The notes under the pieces were generated by a model, which did not search any database, was not told the DNA's origin, and saw nothing but the letters and a program-made list of their open reading frames with translations. A DNA stretch of 64,000 nucleotides, from positions 587,582 to 651,581 of the forward strand of contig NZ_CP043682.1 in the NCBI RefSeq assembly GCF_014084025.1, read 5' to 3'. This stretch comes from Borrelia sp. A-FGy1. Its GTDB lineage: Bacteria > Spirochaetota > Spirochaetia > Borreliales > Borreliaceae. Below, piece after piece: positions 8,596 through 17,538 of this stretch (position 1 is the first letter of the stretch; each line of letters begins with the position of its first letter). Made by a program: the position numbers and the translations under genes.

Positions 8596-9432
8596 CTTGA
8601 AAAGATTTTCTAAATTTTTAAATATGGATTTTCTTTATAATAAAAGATTATATTTTTATTATTTTATTGCAATCTTTGGTACTATTACTTTAATACTTTT
8701 TTTAAGTTTTTATTATGACTTTAGTTTAATTGATAGTCATATTATTGATGGAATAATATTTTTATTTTTTGTATTGTCATACATTACGTCAATATATATA
8801 TGATGTTTGAACATTATAATTCAATTCATGATTCATTCGCAATCGTGTTTTATTTATCTTTTCCTGTGTCTACATTAAATACATTAGAGAGATATTTTTT
8901 GTTTTTTTAAATTTTTATTTAGTTTACCTTTGTTTTTAATTCTTTGTTATTATCTGAGTATAAATTTTACTGTATTATTAGATAGTGTTTTTTAAAATAA
9001 CAAATTATTTAATGTCTTTTAAAGATTTTAAAATAACCTATATCAGTTATTTAATTGCCTTTTCTATATTTTAATATCTAGGATTTTACTTAAAAGTTAC
9101 CCTTTTTTAAAAGCTATTATTTTAAGTATTCTGTTTTATATCTTGTTAGAATTTTTTTAGTTTTGTTACGTTATTTATAAATAATGATTTATTTAAATTT
9201 ATATATAATTTTAGTTTTAAAGATAAAGGCTATTATTTGCTTTTATTTAATTCTAGTTCTATGTATTTTTCATTTTTTTTGTATTTTTCCATATTTTATT
9301 CTTAAAAATTTAGGAAATTTAAACAGTACAACTAATTTATTATTTTTGTTGGGATTATTTTTTTCTTTGCTATTCTCTTTATTAATAGTATCTTTAGCTT
9401 TATTTATTATATTAATGCTTAAGAAGCATTAG
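8588..9432 (+). pseudogene. Decayed membrane (permease) partner of the ABC transporter
   Basis: The first 72 codons from ATG 8588 are intact and encode two hydrophobic stretches (YFYYFIAIFGTITLILFLSF and IIFLFFVLSYITSIYI), then a stop at 8803. Further hydrophobic fragments appear in all three frames up to 9432, such as FAIVFYLSFPVSTLNTLERY and a last block from 9184 that ends LALFIILMLKKH. The start overlaps the end of the ATPase remnant, as in a coupled ABC operon. I read the whole as one broken six-helix-type permease gene rather than several small proteins. The 9433-9665 stretch after it holds nothing I recognise apart from the pyrG ribosome site. Confidence 0.75.
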
Positions 9433-9665
9433 ATATGGTAGTTATATTAATTTAATACATAGCTCTTTTATTTAATAATATTTAAGATAAATTTTTTGCT
9501 ACACTTAAGTTTGAAGGTCATATTTCTTGATTCTATTAAAATAAAGAATTTAATTGTCGAAGATATATGATCTTTAGCCATTGTATATATCATACAAAAA
9601 TATAGGCTATTGAAGTATTTTATAAAATTTAGTGTTTATTATTGTATTTTGTTTAGGGGGTGTTA

Positions 9666-11264
9666 ATGAAAAATAAGCTAAAGATTCTGGTAGTAACAGG
9701 AGGTGTAATCTCCGGAATAGGGAAAGGGGTTACATCGGCAAGTATTGCAAGGTTATTTAAGGATAATTTAAAGATAACTCCGATTAAATGTGATGGGTAT
9801 TTAAATGCAGATCCTGGCACTATTAATCCTGTTGAACATGGAGAAGTTTTTGTTCTTGATGATGGCGGAGAAGTTGACATGGATTTTGGTCATTATGAGA
9901 GATTTTTGAATTTAAATGCTAAGTCTAGTTGGAACATTACGATGGGTAAAATATATAAAAATATTATTGACAATGAGAGACATGGAAAATATTTGGGACG
10001 AACAGTACAGCTTATTCCTCATGTTACTGATGAGATAAAGGATATAATTTTTAAAATAGCTAAAGAAGAGTCTAGTGAGCTTTTAGTGATTGAAATAGGA
10101 GGTACTGTAGGAGATATGGAAAATATTTTGTTTATTGAAGCTATGAGACAAATAAGATATGAACTTGGAAGTAATAATATTGCTTTTATTCATTTAACTT
10201 ATGTTCCAAGTCCTGTAGGAATAAATGAGCAAAAATCTAAACCTACTCAACAGAGCGTAAAGACTCTAAATAAAGCCGGAATTTTTCCAGATTTAATTAT
10301 TGCAAGAAGTTCTAAGCTCTTGACAAAACAAATAAGGCAAAAAATAGCGATGTTTTGTAATGTTGACGCTACTTCTATTATTGATAATATAGATGTTGCA
10401 ACTATTTATGAAATCCCTATATCTTTTTATAAACAGGGATTACATGAAATCTTGGGTTTTAAATTGAAAGTTAATATTAGGCCTAAGATAGGAGAGCTTG
10501 ATAGATTAGTAAGTGTAATAAAAAAAAATCTTATATCTCCTAAGAGAGTAATAAATATTGCTATTTGTGGTAAATATGCCGAACTTGGTGATTCTTATGC
10601 ATCGATATTTGAGTCTTTAACTCATGTATCTGCTAATTTAGATATTTTAATTAAGACAACTATAATTGACAGCACCAATTTTGATGAAGAAGTTTTAAGA
10701 AGTATAGATGGTCTTGTGATTCCTGGTGGGTTTGGTGGTAGAGGATACGAGGGTAAAATTTTTGCAATTAAATATGCAAGAGAGCATAATATTCCTTTTC
10801 TTGGTATTTGTCTTGGGATGCAACTTGCGGTGATTGAATTTGCTCGTAATGTTTGTGGAATACTTGATGCTGATACTGAAGAGAATATTGAGAGTAATTT
10901 TATAAATAATCCTGTAATTCATTTGTTGCCAGAACAGAAAGAATTAAAAGACAAGGGTGCTACAATGCGACTTGGAGGTTATACTGTGTTTTTAGAAAAG
11001 AATACTTTAGCTTTTAAGCTTTATGGAAAAGATAAAATTATTGAAAGATTTAGACATAGATATGAAGTTAATAATAATTATATTAATTTGTTTAGGGAAA
11101 ATGGTCTTGTTATTTCTGGATTTTCTGAGGATTTTAAAATAGTAAAAATAATAGAAATTCCAAAAAATAAATTTTTTGTGGCCTGTCAGTTTCATCCTGA
11201 GCTCATTACAAGGCTAGAGAAACCGTCAAAACTCTTTTTAGGGTTAATCAAAGCTTGTCTTTGA
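9666..11264 (+). CDS. pyrG: CTP synthase
   Basis: The enzyme aminates UTP to CTP using glutamine and ATP. The 532-residue protein has an N-terminal amidoligase domain ([50 protein letters not shown]) and a C-terminal class I glutaminase. The latter shows [10 protein letters not shown], the nucleophile Cys near 383 in GICLGMQLA and the His-Glu of CQFHPEL. I chose ATG 9666 because TTAGGGGG ends six bases upstream. A GTG at 9660, inside that G run, is in frame but too close to it. It follows the decayed ABC genes and precedes a separate small gene. Length and motifs are standard. Confidence 0.97.
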   Translation: MKNKLKILVVTGGVISGIGKGVTSASIARLFKDNLKITPIKCDGYLNADPGTINPVEHGEVFVLDDGGEVDMDFGHYERFLNLNAKSSWNITMGKIYKNIIDNERHGKYLGRTVQLIPHVTDEIKDIIFKIAKEESSELLVIEIGGTVGDMENILFIEAMRQIRYELGSNNIAFIHLTYVPSPVGINEQKSKPTQQSVKTLNKAGIFPDLIIARSSKLLTKQIRQKIAMFCNVDATSIIDNIDVATIYEIPISFYKQGLHEILGFKLKVNIRPKIGELDRLVSVIKKNLISPKRVINIAICGKYAELGDSYASIFESLTHVSANLDILIKTTIIDSTNFDEEVLRSIDGLVIPGGFGGRGYEGKIFAIKYAREHNIPFLGICLGMQLAVIEFARNVCGILDADTEENIESNFINNPVIHLLPEQKELKDKGATMRLGGYTVFLEKNTLAFKLYGKDKIIERFRHRYEVNNNYINLFRENGLVISGFSEDFKIVKIIEIPKNKFFVACQFHPELITRLEKPSKLFLGLIKACL

Positions 11265-11413
11265 TGTCTTTGATGAATGTGATTAAAATTTATTTTAATA
11301 TTCTTATATTTTAGGAATCAAGGTTAATTATTATTTATTTCTTTAATATATTAATAGGTATTATACTATAATCTATAGAACTATTATTATGGAATGTTTA
11401 TTAGGGGGCCAAT

Positions 11414-12001
11414 ATGAAAGAAGAAGATATTAAGAAGGCAATTGCAATGAAAAGATTGGTTAAATACTTTTTTGATGAGCTTAAATATAGAATGAAAATA
11501 CCCTGTCTGAGACCAAGTAATAAAGATATGAGTACAAAGTATATACTTCTTAATCTTTTTAGAAAAATAGCAAATCTTCCTTTTAATAAGAAGTATGAGA
11601 TTGAAGAGCAATTTTCTCTTGATATTGCAGGAAAAATAGCACAGACAGATGCAGTTCTTATTAAGAGGTTAGATTATGAAAGATGTGTTATTATTGGTGT
11701 TATTGAAGCAAAAACGGACCAGAGTGATCTTAATTATGAACTTGAGAGATTTTTTATTCAAGGTAATAAAGTTAATGTTCTTTTTTGGCAGCCAAAGAAA
11801 GTTATCTTAAAGCAAGATGAAGAACTAATTATACTAGAATCAAGTGATATTTTTAAATTTGATAATGATTTTTATTTACCAGAAGTGAAAGCTAAGCTAG
11901 AAGATTTTATTAGTGTTTTTATGAAGTTTTTTGCTTATAAAGATATTTTATTTGAGTTTAATAAAATAAAGGGTAAATATTCTTTAGTTAAGAATAATTA
12001 A
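11414..12001 (+). CDS. Conserved small protein with PD-(D/E)XK/HsdR-N-like core
   Basis: The 195-residue soluble protein has no signal peptide. ATG 11414 follows AGGGGGCC. The central part reads like the type I restriction R-subunit N-terminal fold: YEIEEQFSLD, then QTDAVLI with Asp79, then VIIGVIEAKT with Glu98 and Lys100. The D-X18-E-X-K spacing fits a PD-(D/E)XK nuclease core on two beta strands. Helical N- and C-terminal parts surround it. No partner helicase, methylase or specificity gene is nearby, so a restriction role is unlikely; a repair or structural role, or a catalytically idle fold, is possible. By position it matches BB0576, which I recall as hypothetical. The fold call is my inference from motif spacing. 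Confidence 0.6.
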   Translation: MKEEDIKKAIAMKRLVKYFFDELKYRMKIPCLRPSNKDMSTKYILLNLFRKIANLPFNKKYEIEEQFSLDIAGKIAQTDAVLIKRLDYERCVIIGVIEAKTDQSDLNYELERFFIQGNKVNVLFWQPKKVILKQDEELIILESSDIFKFDNDFYLPEVKAKLEDFISVFMKFFAYKDILFEFNKIKGKYSLVKNN

Positions 12002-12197
12002 GATATTTAATCTTAAATAGAATTAAGTTTTATTGGAGAATATGATTTATTTATTTTAAATAAAGTTAACTTTCATAGGCTAGATATAGTATTTTATAGG
12101 TGATATGGTTTTAGTTTTCTGTATTTTAAAAAAATCATTTAAGTAAGTTGTCTTAGTACTTCTAGAAAAAAGGTTTTTTTGTGGTAAAATTCCTTTT

Positions 12198-13373
12198 ATG
12201 CAAAAATTTTCACTTTTTAATAAAAGAAATAATAGTATGGTTAAAGAATCTAAGTCTTTGGAAAATATTCAAGATAAAAAGAAAGATTTACATGTGTATG
12301 AGTATAAGGCTCCAGTTAAAGAGTTGATAAAAGGATTTTATCATGCGAAGTCTTCTATTAGCAATATGGTGATTGGAATTGAATTTTTATATAAAAATCT
12401 TTTTTGTAATTTTGATAATTTTAATAAAATAATTGATCTTCTTGTTAAGATGACTAGTGAAGCTCGTAGGCAGATAAGTTTCATTTTTGATACTATTATA
12501 AATAACAATGAAGAAAAATTGAAAAAGATTACTGATGTTATTGTGGGTGTTCAAGGAAGCTTGGAAACAGTAAATAGTTTTTTGGGTGCAACTAATATGA
12601 TTTCTCTTAACGCTAAACTTGAAGCAGCTAGAGCAAAAGAATATGGGAAAGGCTTTTCTGTTGTTGCTGATGAGATTAAGCGGCTCTCAGATCAGGCGAA
12701 GAGTGTTATGAATATGATTTCTGTTAAAGAAATCGAAGAAGTTTCTAAAGATTTAATTTCTAATAATATTAAAGATTTGCAATTAGATATTGATAAGTTT
12801 TTCTCAAGTTTTCTTGAAGAACTTGATTCTCTTGGAGCTTTATTTAAGCATTTTATTGGACAGAAAGAAGAATTTTCAATGTTAATTAATAATCTTGAAA
12901 GCGTTGAAGCTAGCTTTTGTTATTTGACAAGAAGTTGTGATTCTTTATCTTGCTCTGATACTTTTATGTATTCTAATGATGAGTTTTTAAAGGAATTAGA
13001 ATTTATCATTTCAGAAGAAATATCTTGGATTAATATTTTAAGATTAGTTGTAGAAAATCAAAAGTGTATGGCTATTCAAACAGATTACATGAAACATGGA
13101 TTTGGTTTATTTTATAAAGGTCTTGTACCAAAACATGCTAGTATCAAGTTGATTTGGGAAGAAATCTATTCTTATTGCTTGAGTATACATAAAATTGGTA
13201 TTGATATATTGAAAATATTTACAAAGGATGATTTTGATGATACTGATGTAAAAAGAGCAAGTGATTTTTTAGCTCAAGCTGAGGATATATCAGAAGAAAT
13301 GATTAAAAAACTTGAGTATGTTAAGAATAAAGTAGTTGAATTAGATAGTCAAGGTATTAGTATTTTTGTATAA
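12198..13373 (+). CDS. Soluble methyl-accepting chemotaxis protein
   Basis: The 391-residue protein lacks membrane spans. A chemoreceptor signalling hairpin lies at about residues 130-168: TNMISLNAKLEAARAKEYGK followed by GFSVVADEIKRLSDQA. The coiled coil is short on both sides. The C-terminal third (about 270-391) is helical, with conserved-looking Cys, His and Trp residues, and may be a sensory or zinc-binding region; I cannot name it with confidence. The start has no clear Shine-Dalgarno sequence. As a cytoplasmic receptor it would signal through CheW-CheA and be a substrate of CheB and CheD encoded in this window. Position fits mcp1 (BB0578, recalled). Confidence 0.82.
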   Translation: MQKFSLFNKRNNSMVKESKSLENIQDKKKDLHVYEYKAPVKELIKGFYHAKSSISNMVIGIEFLYKNLFCNFDNFNKIIDLLVKMTSEARRQISFIFDTIINNNEEKLKKITDVIVGVQGSLETVNSFLGATNMISLNAKLEAARAKEYGKGFSVVADEIKRLSDQAKSVMNMISVKEIEEVSKDLISNNIKDLQLDIDKFFSSFLEELDSLGALFKHFIGQKEEFSMLINNLESVEASFCYLTRSCDSLSCSDTFMYSNDEFLKELEFIISEEISWINILRLVVENQKCMAIQTDYMKHGFGLFYKGLVPKHASIKLIWEEIYSYCLSIHKIGIDILKIFTKDDFDDTDVKRASDFLAQAEDISEEMIKKLEYVKNKVVELDSQGISIFV

Positions 13374-13502
13374 ACTTAATTTTCTTTATACTTTTATACT
13401 AATATTTTGAGTAATTTGGTTAGTAATCATTGTTCACATTTGGTTAAGTTAAGGTATATATCTATTAAAAATCAGATTTTATTTTGATAAAATAAGTTAG
13501 TC

Positions 13503-16500
13503 ATGAACTTAAAAGTTAAATTTATTCATTTGCATGTTCATTCAGATTATTCTTTGCTAGATGGCGCTGCTAAAATTACAGATATTGTTGCAAAGGCAAA
13601 GGAACATAATATGTCTCATGTTGCATTGACAGACCATGGTAATCTTTTTGGTGCTATTAGATTTTATAAAGAAGCAAAGAGAGCTGGAATAAAGCCCATA
13701 ATTGGTATTGAAGCTTATATGTCAAGTACATCAAAGCACATAAAGAAGAATGATTATTTAGGAAAGCCTTCTTATCATTTAATTCTTCTTGCTAAGAATG
13801 AAATAGGGTATAAGAATTTATTAAAACTTACAAGTATTTCTTATCTTGAGGGATTTTATTATCGTCCTAGAATAGATAAAAATGATATTGAAAAATATTC
13901 TGAAGGCCTTATTTGTACGTCTGCATGTATTGGTGGGATTATTCCTCAATTAATTATTGCTAATAGGTTTGATGATGCAAAGAATGAAATTCTTTGGTTT
14001 AAAAGTATTTTTGGGGATAATTTTTATCTTGAACTACAGCGACACGGGATTAGGAAACAAGATATTGTTAATGAGAAATTAATTGATTTTTCTAGAGAAC
14101 TTAATGTTGCATTAACTGTGTCTAATGATTCTCATTATGTGAATAAAGAAGAGGCAACAGCTCAAGATATTATTGTTTGTATCGGAACAAATACTAAGAG
14201 AAGCGATCCTAATAGACTTAAGATGGAGACCAATGAGTTTTATCTTAAGTCTCAAGAAGAGATGTGTGAACTTTTTAAAGATTTGCCAGAAGCTTTAGAA
14301 AATACTGTAAAGATTGCTGAGAAGTGTAATGATTTTAAGATAACATTTCCAGGTCCTATTTTCCCTGAATATAAGATACCTAGCGAGTTTAATACACTTG
14401 GTCAATATTTACAGCACTTAACGCTTGAGGGCTTAGATTTTAGATATGGAAATATAACTAAGCGCATTAAAGAACGTGCTTTGTATGAACTATCGACAAT
14501 AATTAAGATGGGATTTGAGGCTTATTTTTTAATTGTTTGGGATTTTATTAAATTTGCTCATGATAATGATATTCCAGTTGGGCCTGGTCGTGGTTCTGGA
14601 GCAGGTTCAATTGTTGCATATGCTTTAAGAATTACAGATATTGATCCTTTGAAATATAATCTTCTTTTTGAGAGATTTTTAAATCCTGAACGTGTGTCTA
14701 TGCCTGATTTTGACATTGATTTTTGTTTTGAGCGTAGAGACGAGGTTATAAAGTATGTTACAGGAAAATATGGTGAGGATAAAGTTGCTCAGATAATTAC
14801 ATTTGGGACTTTAAAGCCTAAGGCTGTGTTTAAGGATGTCGGAAGAGTACTTGATATTCCTTTTACTGAGTCTAATGAACTTACCAAACTTATACCTGAT
14901 GGTCCAAAAGTTTCTTTAAAAGAAGTCTTAGCAGATGAGACTTTAAAAGGATATTTTAATAAAAGTCCTGTATATAAGGAGATGGTAGATGCAGCTCTTG
15001 TGCTTGAGGGAATGAATAGACATGTTTCAACTCACGCAGCAGGTATTGTTATTTCTAGAACACCCTTGACAGATTATGTACCACTTTACAAAGACTATAA
15101 ACAAAATACTATTTCTACCCAGTATACAATGGATTTGTTAGAAGATTGTGGGCTTGTTAAGATGGATTTTCTTGGTCTTAAAACATTAACTTTGATAAAA
15201 AATGCAGAAAATTTAATTAAAATCGTTAATCCTGATTTCAGAATAGATGCTATTTCTGATAATGATGGTAAAACTTTTAAGATGCTTTCTGAAGGACGCA
15301 GTGCATCTGTTTTTCAATTTGAATCGGAAGGTATGCAACAGATTTTAAAGGAAGCTAAACCAGATAGTATTGAAGATTTAATAGCTTTAAATGCTCTTTA
15401 TCGTCCAGGTCCTATGCAATTTATACCTCAATTTATTGCTGCTAAGGTGGGAACTAAAAAAATTAAGTATCCTCATCCTGACTTGAAAGAAGTTTTAAGA
15501 CCAACTTATGGAGTTATTGTTTATCAAGAACAGGTAATGGAGGTTGCAAGAATTATTGGAGGTTTTTCCCTTGGAAAAGCTGATATCTTAAGACGTGCTA
15601 TGGGAAAGAAGAAAGAAGATGAAATGAATAAAATGAAGGTAGATTTTTTAAGAGGTGCACTTCTTAAAGGTTATGACGAAAACCTTGCAAGTGATATATT
15701 TGAACTTTTAAAACCTTTTGCGGGTTATGGTTTCAATAAGTCTCATGCAGCTGCCTATTCTTTAATAGCTTATCAGACAGCATATCTTAAAGCTAACTAT
15801 CCTGAAAATTTTATGGCTGCCAACTTAACAAATGAGATTAATAATGGTGAAAAGCTTTCTTATTATATTGAGGAAGCAAAATCTATGGGTATAAATGTTT
15901 TAAAACCAGATATAAATCAGTCTTTTAGAGAATTTCGTGTAATGGAATCAAGTATCTCTTATGGGCTTAATGGTATTAAGAATATTGGAGGTGGTATAGT
16001 AGACCTTATTATTTCTGAAAGAGAACAGAATGGAAAATATAAATCTTTTGAAGATTTTATTAGAAGAATAGATGATAGAGTGATAAATAGAAAATTTCTT
16101 GAATCTGGAATAAAATCTGGTCTTTTTGATAGTCTTGATCAAAACAGGAGAACACTTATTGAAAATCTTGATAGATTAATAGAAATTGTATCTAAAGATA
16201 AAAAAGATAAGAAACTTGGTCAGAATAGTTTATTTGGAAATATTGGAGTTTGTAATGCTGTAAAGGAAAGCTTTAATTATGATTTTTTTGAAGAATATTC
16301 TTATTCTGAGCTTTTAAAATTTGAAAAGGAACTTTTAGGGTTTTATGTATCTGGACATCCTCTTGATCCATATAGAGTAGCAATAGAAAACTTTTCCACT
16401 TTAAATATTTTAGAAGAACTTGCCATTAAGAAAAATAATATCGTGCAATTTGCCGGTGTTTTAAATTCAATAAAAATTATAAATAACAAGAGGAGCAATT

Positions 16501-16946
16501 CTAGAATGGCTTTTGGGGTTATTGAAGATTTTAAAGGCGTAATGGAAATTGTGATTTTTGCTGATAATTATGAGAAATATAAACATTTGCTTATTGAAGA
16601 TAATGTAATTGGAGTTATAGGAAAACTTACTTTTGGTAGAGATAAATTTTCAATAGTTGTTGAAAAAGTTTTAAGTATTGAAGAACTTTCTTTTAATAAG
16701 ATTAATAATCTTCATATTAAATTTTTTAATGAAAGATTAAATAATTCTAATCTTCTTTATTCTCTAAAGAATAATATCTTTAAGCTTGAAGATAATACTG
16801 GATTTTCACAGGTTTATCTTTATTTATGCAATAATAATAAAGATTTAAAGCTAAAAATGGGTTCAATATTAAATTTTAAACCGGATGAATTTAAGATTAA
16901 TGAGTTGAAACGTCATGAGATAGTAGAGGATGTTTGGTTTGATTAG
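13503..16946 (+). CDS. dnaE: DNA polymerase III alpha subunit
   Basis: This is the replicative polymerase, 1147 residues, normal for the DnaE1 class. It opens with a PHP domain (FIHLHVHSDYSLLDGAAKI, ALTDHGNLFGA). The catalytic palm follows with GPGRGSGAGSIVAYAL and the metal-binding aspartates in MPDFDIDF around residues 400-405, then fingers (LNALYRPGPMQFI), a tandem HhH region (FAGYGFNKSHAAAYSLIAYQ), and a C-terminal OB-fold (FAGVLNSIKI, MAFGVIEDFKG). No separate proofreading domain is present, as expected for DnaE. The stop is followed after 11 bases by the YggT-type gene, probably in one transcript. Confidence 0.97.
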   Translation: MNLKVKFIHLHVHSDYSLLDGAAKITDIVAKAKEHNMSHVALTDHGNLFGAIRFYKEAKRAGIKPIIGIEAYMSSTSKHIKKNDYLGKPSYHLILLAKNEIGYKNLLKLTSISYLEGFYYRPRIDKNDIEKYSEGLICTSACIGGIIPQLIIANRFDDAKNEILWFKSIFGDNFYLELQRHGIRKQDIVNEKLIDFSRELNVALTVSNDSHYVNKEEATAQDIIVCIGTNTKRSDPNRLKMETNEFYLKSQEEMCELFKDLPEALENTVKIAEKCNDFKITFPGPIFPEYKIPSEFNTLGQYLQHLTLEGLDFRYGNITKRIKERALYELSTIIKMGFEAYFLIVWDFIKFAHDNDIPVGPGRGSGAGSIVAYALRITDIDPLKYNLLFERFLNPERVSMPDFDIDFCFERRDEVIKYVTGKYGEDKVAQIITFGTLKPKAVFKDVGRVLDIPFTESNELTKLIPDGPKVSLKEVLADETLKGYFNKSPVYKEMVDAALVLEGMNRHVSTHAAGIVISRTPLTDYVPLYKDYKQNTISTQYTMDLLEDCGLVKMDFLGLKTLTLIKNAENLIKIVNPDFRIDAISDNDGKTFKMLSEGRSASVFQFESEGMQQILKEAKPDSIEDLIALNALYRPGPMQFIPQFIAAKVGTKKIKYPHPDLKEVLRPTYGVIVYQEQVMEVARIIGGFSLGKADILRRAMGKKKEDEMNKMKVDFLRGALLKGYDENLASDIFELLKPFAGYGFNKSHAAAYSLIAYQTAYLKANYPENFMAANLTNEINNGEKLSYYIEEAKSMGINVLKPDINQSFREFRVMESSISYGLNGIKNIGGGIVDLIISEREQNGKYKSFEDFIRRIDDRVINRKFLESGIKSGLFDSLDQNRRTLIENLDRLIEIVSKDKKDKKLGQNSLFGNIGVCNAVKESFNYDFFEEYSYSELLKFEKELLGFYVSGHPLDPYRVAIENFSTLNILEELAIKKNNIVQFAGVLNSIKIINNKRSNSRMAFGVIEDFKGVMEIVIFADNYEKYKHLLIEDNVIGVIGKLTFGRDKFSIVVEKVLSIEELSFNKINNLHIKFFNERLNNSNLLYSLKNNIFKLEDNTGFSQVYLYLCNNNKDLKLKMGSILNFKPDEFKINELKRHEIVEDVWFD

Positions 16947-16957
16947 GAGGATTGATT

Positions 16958-17530
16958 TTGATAGTAGAAACTTTAATTATCTTTTTGAGCATTTATAGAA
17001 TTTTAATTTTAATTAGAATTATTCTTAGTTGGCTTGTATCCTCAGGAATTAATACTAATACATTTTTTAGGTTTATATACAATGTAACAGAGCCATTTTT
17101 ATCCATTTTTAGAAGAGTTAGGTTTTTTAGGCTTGGCATGCATGATTTTTCACCAATTGCAGCTCTTACTACTCTTACAATAATTGAGAGAATGTTATCT
17201 TATGGTGATTATAAGCTCTCGACATTTATTGTATTGTTTATTATTGAAATATGGGGAATAGTTAGAAGTATTTTTTTTGCTCTTATTTTTTTCTTTTTTT
17301 TAAGATTAATCTTTTTGTTTTTACATATGTTTGATGATACTGATTTCATGAGAAGTGTTGATTCATTATTAATTCCCTTATCTGTTAAGATAAATAATAT
17401 AGTAACAGATAAATACATGTCTTATTCTCTAAATCTTATGTTGGCATGTGCATTGCTTATAGCATTTATAATTATTTTTGAACAAGCTATACTTGCTATT
17501 AGTATCCTAGCAACTTACGTACCTTTTTAG
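16958..17530 (+). CDS. YggT-family integral membrane protein
   Basis: About 190 residues with four hydrophobic segments arranged as two similar halves, the pattern of YggT proteins. The first half ends with the typical ILSWLVSSGINTNTFFRFIY and NVTEPFLSIFRRV (Pro after Glu, followed by an arginine-rich turn). I prefer TTG 16958 as start because TAGGAGG ends at 16950. A TTG at 16952 is also in frame but only one base from that site. YggT proteins sit in the inner membrane and have been linked to osmotic tolerance and cell-division or shape functions; the exact role is unknown. It lies between dnaE and recG, 8 bases before recG. Confidence 0.8.
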   Translation: MIVETLIIFLSIYRILILIRIILSWLVSSGINTNTFFRFIYNVTEPFLSIFRRVRFFRLGMHDFSPIAALTTLTIIERMLSYGDYKLSTFIVLFIIEIWGIVRSIFFALIFFFFLRLIFLFLHMFDDTDFMRSVDSLLIPLSVKINNIVTDKYMSYSLNLMLACALLIAFIIIFEQAILAISILATYVPF

Positions 17531-17538
17531 GAATTTTA

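Noticed and set aside
9184-9432. An 82-codon hydrophobic open frame as an independent small membrane protein
   Set aside because: It has no ribosome site, follows other permease-like fragments in other frames, and ends where a permease C-terminus would be expected.
11414-12001. A type I restriction-modification system
   Set aside because: Only an HsdR-N-like core is seen; no helicase, methylase or specificity subunit lies nearby.
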